Below are positions 49,501 through 58,635 of a stretch of DNA of 63,431 nucleotides, piece after piece. The notes below the pieces were generated by a model. That model was not told where the DNA came from, ran no database searches, and was given only the letters and a program-made list of their open reading frames with translations. Each line of letters starts with the position of its first letter. The first letter of the stretch is position 1. A program made the translations under genes and the position numbers. The stretch is from Betaproteobacteria bacterium (GTDB lineage Bacteria; Pseudomonadota; Gammaproteobacteria; Burkholderiales; Casimicrobiaceae), in assembly GCA_016861105.1 (NCBI GenBank), contig BOKS01000018.1:1-63431 (forward strand), in the 5' to 3' direction.

Positions 49501-49589
49501 TCGCCGGCGCGGAACGGGGCGCCGGGCCCGGGGACCTCCGGTTCCGCCGGGGCGCCGTCGGCGCGCGGCGCGGACGGCGCGTGCGTCAT
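46521..49589 (-). CDS. Hybrid sensor histidine kinase, PAS-GAF-PAS-GAF-HisKA-HATPase-REC
   Basis: A 1022-residue soluble kinase. PAS at about 35-145; GAF at about 155-315 (SCGTAAHERVPVDAVDIA, LGTIAMYY); PAS/PAC at about 325-450; GAF at about 465-620; coiled linker; HisKA with H654 in LSHELRTPLSAILGW; ATPase domain with NLLANAIKFTPHGG (N box), DTGAGID (G1) and GGMGLGLSIV (G2); receiver domain at about 895-1015 with LVVDDQPDARE, D948 in VSDIGMPDVDGYE and the Lys in LHLGKPVEP. No membrane segment is present. The signal is unknown. No cognate regulator gene adjoins, so the output may go through a distant partner. Confidence 0.93.
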   Translation of the reverse strand: MTHAPSAPRADGAPAEPEVPGPGAPFRAGDADAALQPLLEGVSGGFAVLDRALRFRAANAQFTSLLAPLKRVAGGLAGHDLGDAFPDLRGTPFDGACRRALATTSRVDVAWFHPTLGRWLDVRVTACSDAVTISLLDVTAHKDAEDLLACEKKVLEQVVGGAGLGDVLATLACEVEALSSDGLLCSVLRLDRDGERLLHGAAPHLPEAYNRAIHGLRIGPGVGSCGTAAHERVPVDAVDIASDPRWTAFRDLALGHGLAACCSTPVFASNGSVLGTIAMYYRTPTTPSARDRTLIATATRLASIALERDLAEAALREGEAELRALADSIPQLAWMARPDGDIFWYNRQWYAFTGTTPQAMAGWGWTAVHDPDVLPEVLRRWRESVATGTPFEMEFPLRGADGAFRTFLTRVNPLRDAEGRVVRWFGTNTDVEQVKRVRDALREETRTLEVLNRTGASLASNLDLEALVQQVTDAATELSGARHGAFFYNTTGADGDAFTLYALSGAPRASFAYLGQPRTTPLFAPTFRGEGVVRCDDVLAEPRYGTMAPHRGMPSGHPPVRSYLAVPVIARSGEVIGGLFFGHPEPGVFTARSERIVAAIAAQAAIAIDNARLYQAAQRAAEERSGLLASERHARSEAERTSRMKDEFLATLSHELRTPLSAILGWASVLRSGRAGEADLRHGLEAIERNARAQTQLIEDLLDMSRIVSGKLRLDVQEVHPASFVESALQTVRPAAAAKALALDATIAPDLDAITGDPGRLQQVVWNLLANAIKFTPHGGSVRLTLARAPAHVEIAVADTGAGIDPAFLPHVFDRFRQADASMTRRFGGMGLGLSIVRHLVELHGGTVHAESAGEGLGATFTVRLPLAVARSGELAAPSARPAGARVRDLGCVELRGLRVLVVDDQPDARELAARVLAECGAEVVTAASASEALPLVERMRPAVLVSDIGMPDVDGYELLRRVRALGPARGGAVPAIALTAFARDEDRAHALRAGFVLHLGKPVEPAELVAAVASVDESSRR

Positions 49590-49714
49590 CGATGCTCCCG
49601 TAGCCGAATCGATCCATCATAGGGCGGTGCCGCGATCCGCACAGTCGGACGCCGCCTACGCCGGTGGGGACGACGCTTCGCGCGGGCCGGCGGTGACGGC
49701 GCGGGGCCGCGATT

Positions 49715-49723
49715 TGCTAGAAT
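49715..49723 (+). promoter_or_regulatory. Extended -10 promoter element of tRNA-Phe
   Basis: TGCTAGAAT at 49715-49723 is an extended -10 box about 48 bp upstream of the tRNA. A convincing -35 is not visible. Confidence 0.55.
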
Positions 49724-49770
49724 GAAAAGCTTCGCGCGGCAGGACGGGGCGACCCGGCCTCCGCGACGAC

Positions 49771-49846
<76 letters not shown>

Positions 49847-49927
49847 TCACCGCCGTGCGGGCGAGCGACGCTTCGCTAGGCCCCCGCCGCTCCGGTCGCC
49901 GGATCCGCGCGGCCGGCGCGCCGCGCA

Positions 49928-50839
49928 TCAGCGGCGCGGAGGATCGCCGGGCGGCGCCTGCGCGCCGCCGATCAGCCGTTCCAGACGCTCGATGCGATGC
50001 CGGTGCGGCGTGGTGATCGCGTAGAAGTGCTCCTGCAGCTGCGTCGCCTGGCCGACGCGGACGAGGCTGCCTGACCGCAGTTCGTCCTGCACCACCACGT
50101 CGGGCAGCACCGTCAGCCAGCCGCTGTCCCGCGCGATCAGGCGCAGCATCGCCATGTCGTCGACCTCGGCGCGCAGCCGGGGCCGGACCCCGGCGCCGAG
50201 GCAGAGTGCGTCGAACTGCGCGCGCAGCGCGTGCCGCGGTCCGGGCAGCGCGACGTCGGCGCCGTCGAGGCCGTCGGGAATGCCCAGGGTGCGACCGGTC
50301 CACCGAGCGGACGGTCCCACCAGCGAGATCGCCTGGCTGCCCAGGAAGCGGCAGTGCAGCGGCCGCTCCGGATCGGACGCCACCGGCTCGTTGGCCAGCA
50401 CGACGTCCAGCCGATGCTGCGCGAGGCGGTCGAGCAGGCCTTCCAGCACGCCCGACTCCAGCGTGAGCACGACCGTGGGATCGGCCAGCAGCGGCCGGAT
50501 CCAGTTCTCCTGGTAGTTGCGCGAAAGGGTCGCGACGCTGCCGACCCGCAGCCGGAGCATGCCCTCCCGCTGGCCCTGGAGCCGGCCCAGCATCTCCTGG
50601 CCGAGGCCGAAGATGTTCTCGGCATAGGACATCACCAGCCGGCCGGTGGCCGTCGGCACCAGCCGCCGGCCGCCGCGTTCGAAGAGTGCCTCGCCCAGGC
50701 GCTCCTCGAGCTGCCGGATCTGCGCCGACAGCGCCGACTGCGACACGTGCAGCTCCCGTGCGGCGCGCGTCAGGTGCCCGCCTCTGGCCACGCGCCAGAA
50801 GTAGAACAGGTGGTGGAAGTTGAGCTGCTCCAGGTTCAT
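49928..50839 (-). CDS. LysR-family transcriptional regulator next to dabBA
   Basis: A 303-residue regulator. Helix-turn-helix at about 6-65 (LFYFWRVARGGHLTRAARELHVSQSALSAQ is spread over this span, with the recognition helix at VSQSALSAQIRQLE). The LysR effector-binding domain covers about 90-290. It is divergent from dabB with a 97-bp AT-rich gap, the usual arrangement for a LysR activator of its neighbour. LysR genes accompany dab operons in chemoautotrophs, so control by inorganic carbon status is the likely role. The start LEQLNFHHLFYFW is close to NhaR/CbbR-like proteins. Confidence 0.9.
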   Translation of the reverse strand: MNLEQLNFHHLFYFWRVARGGHLTRAARELHVSQSALSAQIRQLEERLGEALFERGGRRLVPTATGRLVMSYAENIFGLGQEMLGRLQGQREGMLRLRVGSVATLSRNYQENWIRPLLADPTVVLTLESGVLEGLLDRLAQHRLDVVLANEPVASDPERPLHCRFLGSQAISLVGPSARWTGRTLGIPDGLDGADVALPGPRHALRAQFDALCLGAGVRPRLRAEVDDMAMLRLIARDSGWLTVLPDVVVQDELRSGSLVRVGQATQLQEHFYAITTPHRHRIERLERLIGGAQAPPGDPPRR

Positions 50840-50936
50840 CGTTCTGTTTTATAGATCGTACGTATATTGACAATGTATTTTACGGAATGATCCGGCAGGA
50901 ACACCATGGCGGCCGTCGCGTACCAACCCGCCCGCC
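50840..50936. promoter_or_regulatory. AT-rich divergent promoter/operator between lysR and dabB
   Basis: This is one of the most AT-rich stretches of the window. TTGACA at 50867-50872 is a consensus -35 facing dabB, though a good -10 is not clear. TATA-N9-TATA symmetry at 50850-50866 with a central CGTACG fits a LysR-type binding site. On the minus strand TATAAA at 50853-50848 could be the lysR -10. Confidence 0.5.
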
Positions 50937-52520
50937 ATGGACCTCGCCGGCCCGCTGCTCCCCCTGACCTCGCTGACGCCCGCCGTGCTGATGGCGGCGG
51001 CGATGGCGATGTCGCTGCGCGGAGGCGATGCCGGCCGCCTGTGGCGCGACTTCCGCGCGCTGTCGGCCGCGGCGCTGCTCGGCGCGCTGGCGACCGCCGC
51101 ACTGGCGTGGACGGCGGCGGCGCGGGGCGGGGACGCCGGCGCGCTGCTGCCGGGGCTCGCCACCGGACCGTGGAGCGCCGCGATGGCGTCGCTCGTGCAG
51201 TTGCTGGGGACGGTCATCGGCGGCTTCTCGGCGCGCTACCTGGAGGGGGAGCCCCACCAGCGGCGTTACGTCGCCGCGTTCGCAGGCGTGCTGGCGGCCG
51301 TGCACGTCCTCGTGCTCGCGGACCACTGGCTGGTGCTGATCGCGGCGTGGGCTGCGGTGGGGATCGCACTGGAGAAGCTGCTGTGCTTCTACCCGGACCG
51401 TCCGTTCGCGCTGCTGGCCGCCCACAAGAAGCGGGTCGCCGACCGTGCGGCCGACGCGCTCCTGCTCGCGGCGGCGGCGCTCGCCTGGTCGGAAGCGGGC
51501 AGCGGCGATCTCGCGGCGCTGTGGCGGCACCTGGCGCAGGGCGAAGCCTCCGTCGCCCTGCAGGCGAGCGCGGTCTGCCTCGTGCTGGCCGTGGCCCTGC
51601 GCACCGCGCTGCTTCCGGTGCACGGCTGGCTGATCCAGGTGATGGAGGCGCCGACGCCGGTCTCCGCGCTGCTGCACGCGGGCGTGGTCAACCTCGGCGG
51701 GTTCGTGCTGATCCGCTTCGCGCCGCTGCTCGAGGCGGTCCCGGTCGCACGCTGGCTGCTGCTGGGGCTGGGCCTGGGAACGGCCGCGCTCGCGGGGCTC
51801 GTGATGCTCACGCGCGTCAGCATCAAGGTGCGGCTCGCCTGGTCGACCGTCGCGCAGATGGGCTTCATGGTGCTGGAGTGCGCCGTGGGGCTCTACGCGC
51901 TGGCTGCGCTGCACGTCGTCGGCCACTCGCTGTACAAGGCGCACGCCTTCCTCTCCGCGTCCTCTGCGGTGCGCGCGAGCCGTCTTGCACGGATGCGCGG
52001 CAACGTCGTGTCCTCCGCGCCCAGCGTGCTCATCGCGCCGCTGCTGGCCGCGGCGATCGTCGAGTCCGTGCACCGGCTGCTTCCGGGAACGGGCTGGCCC
52101 TGGTGGTGGAGCGGCGTCCTGGCGCTGGCGTGGGCGCCGTTGCTGTGGCTGCCCGTGGCCCGCGAGGCCGGGGCGGCGGTCGTCGGCTGGCGTGCGGGCG
52201 CCGGCATCGGCCTCGTGGCCGGTCTCACGTTGCTGGTCGGGCTTGCGCACCTGCTCCCGCTCGGCGTGCCGGACCGGCCGGACGCGCCCGCGGGCGTGGC
52301 CGCGCTGCTGGGCATTGCCGCGATGCACGCCGTCCTCGCTGTCGTGCACCGGCGCGCGCACGTGCCGGACGCCTGGCACCGCTGGAGCTACGCCGGCTTC
52401 TACTTGGACGAGCACTACACGCGGCTCGCCCTGCGGCTCTGGCCGGCCCGATGGGCGCCGGCGTCCTGGGCGGAGGCAGCCCGGCCGCTCCCCGCAGTTC
52501 CGCTGGACGCCGCCCGATGA
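50937..52520 (+). CDS. dabB: Inorganic carbon transporter membrane subunit DabB (NuoL/MrpA-like)
   Basis: A 527-residue membrane protein with about 12-14 hydrophobic segments, related to the proton-conducting subunit NuoL. LLPVHGWLIQVMEAPTPVSA and LLHAGVVNLGGFVLIRF are the characteristic antiporter-fold motifs. The conserved Lys of MLTRVSIKVRLAWST and His of VVGHSLYKAHAFLSAS are also present. Shorter than NuoL, as DabB is. It is thought to let cations down their gradient to drive hydration of CO2 by DabA. Its stop overlaps the dabA start (ATGA). No other complex I genes are present, which supports DabB rather than NuoL. Confidence 0.92.
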   Translation: MDLAGPLLPLTSLTPAVLMAAAMAMSLRGGDAGRLWRDFRALSAAALLGALATAALAWTAAARGGDAGALLPGLATGPWSAAMASLVQLLGTVIGGFSARYLEGEPHQRRYVAAFAGVLAAVHVLVLADHWLVLIAAWAAVGIALEKLLCFYPDRPFALLAAHKKRVADRAADALLLAAAALAWSEAGSGDLAALWRHLAQGEASVALQASAVCLVLAVALRTALLPVHGWLIQVMEAPTPVSALLHAGVVNLGGFVLIRFAPLLEAVPVARWLLLGLGLGTAALAGLVMLTRVSIKVRLAWSTVAQMGFMVLECAVGLYALAALHVVGHSLYKAHAFLSASSAVRASRLARMRGNVVSSAPSVLIAPLLAAAIVESVHRLLPGTGWPWWWSGVLALAWAPLLWLPVAREAGAAVVGWRAGAGIGLVAGLTLLVGLAHLLPLGVPDRPDAPAGVAALLGIAAMHAVLAVVHRRAHVPDAWHRWSYAGFYLDEHYTRLALRLWPARWAPASWAEAARPLPAVPLDAAR

Positions 52521-55165
52521 TTGCGCTGCCCAGGACGCCCGTGGACACGATCGAGAGCAGCCGCTTCCCCCGCCGTGCCACGCGCCCGGAGGCGGGCGTG
52601 GCGAGCGCCGGCGTCGCGCGGCCGGCGTCCGATGCCGACGGTTCGCTGCACGAGCGCGTCGACGCGGCCTGCGAGCGCGCCTGCCGGACGATCGCGCCCG
52701 CGTGGCCGCTGGACCGCGCGATCGCGGTCAATCCGCACTGGGGCCGCATCGGCCGGCCGGTGCGCGAGGTCGCCGCGCGGCTGGCGGTGCTCGGCGACAT
52801 CCGCGTGTTCCCCCCGCGCAGCGAGCTGCGGACGGCGTGGCGGGAAGGCCGCATCGGCGAGGACGATCTCGCCCGCGCGCTGGACGCGCTGCCGGCCGCG
52901 CGCGACGCCGGACTGACGCCCGCCGCCTGCGTCGACGCCCTGCGCGCACCGCCGTCGATCCCGAGCCTTCCGCTCCTGATCGACGTGCTGGACGACGACC
53001 CGGCACGCGAGGCGCGCCTGCACTGGCGGCACGCGATCACGCACCAGGTGAGCCAGACCTGCGCCGCCTACTTCGACGAGCGGCAGGCCGACTGGCAGCC
53101 GGATCGTCGGCACGGCCTGTACGCGTTCTGGCGCGCGACGCTGACGCACGATCACGGCATCGGCGTGCTGATGGGCCTGCCCGATCTCGGAACGCGCCTG
53201 CACGCCCTGCCGGACACGCGGCGGGACGCGGAGTGCTGGGTCCTGCAGCGCCTCGGCCTGCCCGAGGCGGTGTGGCCCGAGTACCTGGAAGCGGTGCTGC
53301 TGACGGTCCACGGCTGGGCCTCGTGGTGCGCCTACCTCGGGTGGCAGGCGCGCCTGGCGGGCGGGCACGACGGGCACCTGCGCGACCTGCTGGCGATCCG
53401 GCTCGCCTGGGGCGCGATCCTGCTGGAGTGCAAGGACGACGCGTCCGCCCGGCACGCGTTCGCGACGGTGCAGGCCGCGTGGCGCCGCGCACCCGACGTC
53501 CTGCGGCACGCGGCAGCGCTGCTGCTGGTGGACGAGGTGTGGCAGCTCGCGCTCGAGACCGGCTATCAGCGCCGGCTCGTGCGCAAGCTCGCGCTGCCGG
53601 CGGCGGCGTTGCGCACCGCGCGCACACCGGACGAGGTCGAGGTCCAGGCCGCGTTCTGCATCGACGTCCGCAGCGAGCCCATGCGCCGCGCGCTGGAAGC
53701 CGCGTCGCCGGCGCTGCGGACGCTCGGGTTCGCCGGCTTCTTCGGCATGCCGGTGGCCTACGTGCCGCTGGCCACCACGGCGCACCGGCCGCAGCTGCCC
53801 GGCCTGCTCGCGCCGGCCGCGGAGGCGGTCGACCGCATCGAGCCCGGCACGTTCGGCCTCGACGACGGCCGCGCGGACCCGACCGCGTCCGCTGCGCAGG
53901 CTCGGCGGCAGCGCTTCGCCCTGTGGGACGCGTGGACCGCCGCCAACCGCTGGCCGGGGACGGCATTCGCGTTCGTCGAGGCCGCCGGAGCGGCCTATCT
54001 CGGCAAGCTCGCGGCGTGGCTGCATCCGTCTGCGGCACCGCGCGCGCGCGACGACCTGGCCGGCCTGCCGTCGCGCCATCGCGACCAGTGCCGCCCGGCC
54101 CTCGCCGGGCTGGACACGAGCGCCAGGGTGGCGCTTGCCGCGCGGGTCCTGCACGCGATGGGGCTGGACCGGCAGCTGGCGCCGCTGGTGCTGCTGGTGG
54201 GCCACGGCAGCCAGAGCGCCAACAACGCGCACGCGGCGGCGCTGGACTGCGGGGCCTGCTGCGGCCAGACGGGCGAGGTCAATGCCCGCGTCCTCGCGCG
54301 CCTGCTGAACGCGCCGGAGGTGCGCGACGGCCTGCGGGCCGGGGGCATCGCGATCCCGGCGCCGACGGCGTTCGTGGCCGCGCTGCACAACACCACCACG
54401 GACGAGATCGAAGGCTTCGACCTCGACCTGCTGCCGCCCGACGCGCGCGCGCGCTGGGAGCGGCTGCAGCCGGTGTTTGCGCGGGCCGGCGATCGGGTGC
54501 GGCGCGAGCGGGCCGCACGCCTGCGCCTCGACCCGGAGGCCGGCCGCGACCGGCTGCTCGCCGCGGTGAGGCGCCGCGCGAACGATGGTGCCCAGACGCG
54601 GCCCGAGTGGGGGCTGGCGGGGAACGCCGCGTTCGTCATCGCGCCGCGCCACCGCACGCGCGGCGTGTCGCTGGACGGGCGCTGCTTCCTGCACGACTAC
54701 GACGCCACCAGCGACCGCGACGGCAGCGTGCTCGAACTCCTGATGACGGCGCCCATGGTCGTCACCCACTGGATCAACTGGCAGTACCACGCGTCGACGT
54801 GCGACCCCACGCGGCTCGGCAGCGGCAACAAGCTGCTGCACAACGTCGTCGGCGGCGACATCGGCGTGTTCGAGGGCAACGGCGGCGACCTGCGCATCGG
54901 CCTGTCGCGGCAGTCGCTGCACGACGGCGAGCGCTGGGTGCACGAGCCGCTGCGCCTGACCGTGATCGTCGACGCGCCGCGCGACGCCATCGAGCGCGTG
55001 ATCCGGCGCCACCCGACGGTGGCGCAGCTCGTGGACAACGGCTGGCTGCACCTGTGGCGCTTCGACGGCCCGCGGCTGGAGCGCCGCGTGCTCGGGTGCT
55101 GGCGCGACGTCGCGCGCGAGGACGGCGACCGCCAGGCCGGCCGGGACGAAGCGGCGCGCTGCTGA
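52517..55165 (+). CDS. dabA: Inorganic carbon transporter zinc subunit DabA (DUF2309)
   Basis: An 882-residue cytosolic-face protein with a beta-carbonic-anhydrase-like zinc site. C381 and D383 lie in FCIDVRSE, H563 in LVGHGSQSANN, and C578 in LDCGACCGQTGEVN. The spacings C-x-D and 15 residues from His to Cys equal those of Halothiobacillus DabA (C351, D353, H524, C539, from memory). Another family motif is AVNPHWGRIGRPV near the N-terminus. With DabB it makes bicarbonate from CO2 in an energy-coupled, one-way reaction. The ATG at 52517 overlaps the dabB stop. It supports autotrophic growth or anaplerotic carboxylation at air-level CO2. Confidence 0.95.
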   Translation: MIALPRTPVDTIESSRFPRRATRPEAGVASAGVARPASDADGSLHERVDAACERACRTIAPAWPLDRAIAVNPHWGRIGRPVREVAARLAVLGDIRVFPPRSELRTAWREGRIGEDDLARALDALPAARDAGLTPAACVDALRAPPSIPSLPLLIDVLDDDPAREARLHWRHAITHQVSQTCAAYFDERQADWQPDRRHGLYAFWRATLTHDHGIGVLMGLPDLGTRLHALPDTRRDAECWVLQRLGLPEAVWPEYLEAVLLTVHGWASWCAYLGWQARLAGGHDGHLRDLLAIRLAWGAILLECKDDASARHAFATVQAAWRRAPDVLRHAAALLLVDEVWQLALETGYQRRLVRKLALPAAALRTARTPDEVEVQAAFCIDVRSEPMRRALEAASPALRTLGFAGFFGMPVAYVPLATTAHRPQLPGLLAPAAEAVDRIEPGTFGLDDGRADPTASAAQARRQRFALWDAWTAANRWPGTAFAFVEAAGAAYLGKLAAWLHPSAAPRARDDLAGLPSRHRDQCRPALAGLDTSARVALAARVLHAMGLDRQLAPLVLLVGHGSQSANNAHAAALDCGACCGQTGEVNARVLARLLNAPEVRDGLRAGGIAIPAPTAFVAALHNTTTDEIEGFDLDLLPPDARARWERLQPVFARAGDRVRRERAARLRLDPEAGRDRLLAAVRRRANDGAQTRPEWGLAGNAAFVIAPRHRTRGVSLDGRCFLHDYDATSDRDGSVLELLMTAPMVVTHWINWQYHASTCDPTRLGSGNKLLHNVVGGDIGVFEGNGGDLRIGLSRQSLHDGERWVHEPLRLTVIVDAPRDAIERVIRRHPTVAQLVDNGWLHLWRFDGPRLERRVLGCWRDVAREDGDRQAGRDEAARC

Positions 55166-55194
55166 GGCATCGCCTCCCGACCTTGCGCGGCGCG

Positions 55195-55941
55195 CTACCG
55201 CCCGCCCGCCACGTCCACCAGCGTCCCGCTCGTGTACGAGGACTCGTCGGAGGCGAGCCACAGGATCGCGCGCGCGACCTCCTCGGCCGTGCCGCCGCGG
55301 CGCAGCGGGACGCCCGCCTTGACGCGGTCGACGCGGCCGGGCTCGCCGCCGCTCGCGTGGATGTCGGTGTAGATGAACGCGGGACGGACCGCGTTCACGC
55401 GGATCCCCTGCGGGCCGACCTCCTGCGCGAGGCCGATCGTCAGCGTGTCGATCGCGCCCTTCGACGCGGCGTAGTCCACGTACTCGCCCGGCGCGCCGAG
55501 CCGCGAGGCGGCCGACGACACGTTGACGATCGCCCCGCCCGCGCCGCCACGGTCGCGGGCCATCCGCCGGACCGCCTCGCGGCAGCAGAGGAACGCGCCC
55601 AGCACGTTGGTGCGCAGGATGCGGTCGATGCGCGCGGCGGGCATGTCCTCGACGCGCATCTGCGCCTCGAGGATGCCGGCATTGTTCACCAGCGCGGTCA
55701 GCCGGCCGAGGCGGGAGTCGACCTCGGCGAACAACCGCAGGACGTCGTCCTCGCGGCCCACGTACCCCGCGACGGCGATCGCCTCGCCGCCGCGGTGCGC
55801 GATCTCCCCGACGAGGCGCCGTGCCTCGTCGTCGCGCGCACGGAAATTGACGCAGACCGCGTAGCCGCGCTCGGCCGCGAGGCGCGCCGTCGCGGCACCG
55901 ATGCCGCGGCTGGCGCCGGTCACGAGCATCACCTTCTTCAT
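55195..55941 (-). CDS. Short-chain dehydrogenase/reductase (SDR), FabG-like
   Basis: A 248-residue NAD(P)-dependent oxidoreductase. TGASRGIG binds the cofactor, NNAG stabilises the sheet, and catalytic Ser and Tyr-Lys lie in VNVSSAASRLG and YAASKGA. ASGGEPGRVDRVKAGVPLRR and the terminal SGTLVDVAGGR are typical of YgfF/YciK-like sugar or oxo-acyl reductases. The substrate is unknown. It converges on dabA with a 29-bp gap and has no clear functional link to it. The ATG at 55941 starts MKKVMLVTG, the usual SDR N-terminus. Confidence 0.9.
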   Translation of the reverse strand: MKKVMLVTGASRGIGAATARLAAERGYAVCVNFRARDDEARRLVGEIAHRGGEAIAVAGYVGREDDVLRLFAEVDSRLGRLTALVNNAGILEAQMRVEDMPAARIDRILRTNVLGAFLCCREAVRRMARDRGGAGGAIVNVSSAASRLGAPGEYVDYAASKGAIDTLTIGLAQEVGPQGIRVNAVRPAFIYTDIHASGGEPGRVDRVKAGVPLRRGGTAEEVARAILWLASDESSYTSGTLVDVAGGR

Positions 55942-56101
55942 GGCGCTCCCGTCGGCACGTGATGCGCGCGACGACGCTCCGCCGATCCGGGGCGACGCGC
56001 CACGCGAGCCGCCAGCGTAGCAGCGCCGGGGCCGCGGACGCGACCGAGGATCGCGCGGTCGTCGCATGCGCCGCGCGCATGCGGCCCCGCCCCGCGCGAC
56101 G

Positions 56102-57445
<1,344 letters not shown>

Positions 57446-57553
57446 CGTGGGACCGGGTTCTGGAGGGTCGCGGAGACCGCAATTGTTGCACGGCGGGCGC
57501 ACCACGCCGGGGCGCTGCACCGCATTGGCGCGGCCGTGCCGCCGCCGGTTCGG

Positions 57554-58510
57554 CTACGCGGCCGACGCGCGGCGGTAGGCGCCCGGCGGGATGCCGCGTT
57601 CGCGCGTGAACGCGCGGGTGAACGTGGACTCGGACTCGTAGCCCACGTCCGCCGCGATCCGGGCGATCGGCAGCGGTGTCTCGCGCAGCCGCTGGGCCGC
57701 GACGATCATGCGCCAGCGCGCGAGGTAGGTCATCGGGGGCACGCCCAGCGTGCGGACGAAGCGCTCGGCGAACGCGGAGCGCGAGAGCAGCGCCTCGTCC
57801 GCGAGCTGCTCGGTCGTCCACGGGTGCGCGACGCGCGCGTGCAGGGCGGCGAGCGCGCGGGCGAGCGGCGGGTCGCGCAGCGCGGCGAGCCAGCCGGTGG
57901 CCTGCGGCGGCAGGCGCTCGATGTGCCCGCGCACGGCCTCGACGAACAGGAGCTCCGAGAGCCGGGCCAGCGTCTCCTGCGCGCCGGGCTGGCGCGCGGC
58001 GTGCGCGCGCGCCGCGTAGCGGAACGACGACTCGACCCAGTCGGCGCACTCGCGCCCGCGCACGCTGGCCACCACCAGCGGGGGCAGGGCGTCGAGCAGC
58101 GGGTGCGCCCGCACCGCGCTGCCGAGATAGCCGCACACGAAGCGGCTCACGACGGCGTCGCCGCCGCCGTCGATCGTCGCGAGCGCGTGCGTGCCGGCCT
58201 TGTGGATCAGCGCCTCGGCGCTCGCCGGCGGCAGCGCGAGGTCGCTGCCGAGCCGGTGCCGGTCGTTGCGCGGCAGCACGATGAGGTCGCCGGCCTCGCA
58301 CTCGCGCGGCGCCTCGTCGTGCAGGCGCACGGCCAGCCGTCCGTCGAGCACGTAGTGGAAGGCCACCAGCTGCTCGGTGGGGGCCGCGCCGGGTGCGCAG
58401 TCCTCCGGCGTCACCTGCGAGTGGATGCACCACGGCGCGCGGAACGTGGCCTCGAGGAAGACCCCGCCGCCGAAGCGGACGACGCGCAGCAGGTCAGACA
58501 GCGCGTCCAT
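57554..58510 (-). CDS. AraC-family transcriptional regulator with cupin sensor domain
   Basis: A 318-residue regulator. The N-terminal half is an AraC cupin (CIHSQVTPEDCAPG, FHYVLDGRLAVRL, EAGDLIVLPRNDRHRLG). The C-terminal 100 residues hold two helix-turn-helix units, WTTEQLADEALLSRSAFAERF and ARIAADVGYESESTFTRAF. Cupin_6-type AraC proteins of this shape often regulate an adjacent enzyme gene. It is divergent from the TTC38-like gene across 125 bp, its likely target. The ATG at 58510 begins MDALSDLLRVVRF, the standard start of this subgroup; the longer frame upstream is not conserved. Confidence 0.9.
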   Translation of the reverse strand: MDALSDLLRVVRFGGGVFLEATFRAPWCIHSQVTPEDCAPGAAPTEQLVAFHYVLDGRLAVRLHDEAPRECEAGDLIVLPRNDRHRLGSDLALPPASAEALIHKAGTHALATIDGGGDAVVSRFVCGYLGSAVRAHPLLDALPPLVVASVRGRECADWVESSFRYAARAHAARQPGAQETLARLSELLFVEAVRGHIERLPPQATGWLAALRDPPLARALAALHARVAHPWTTEQLADEALLSRSAFAERFVRTLGVPPMTYLARWRMIVAAQRLRETPLPIARIAADVGYESESTFTRAFTRERGIPPGAYRRASAA

Positions 58511-58635
58511 CGGCCGCGAGGTCGAGGCGGCGGGTCGGCACAGCGCGCCGGCGTCGCGGCCATGGCGGGCCCGCGCGTCGCGCGCGACAGTGCGCCCCGT
58601 GCCGGCGCGGCCGGCGATGCGAACGTGAGGAGACC

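Noticed and set aside
45298..49620. A 1440-codon minus-strand frame overlapping the hybrid kinase
   Set aside because: It is low-complexity and contains no motif, whereas the overlapping kinase frame has every expected domain.
50937..52520. Annotation as NADH-quinone oxidoreductase subunit L
   Set aside because: No other complex I genes are present, the protein is shorter than NuoL, and it overlaps dabA, so DabB is the better call.
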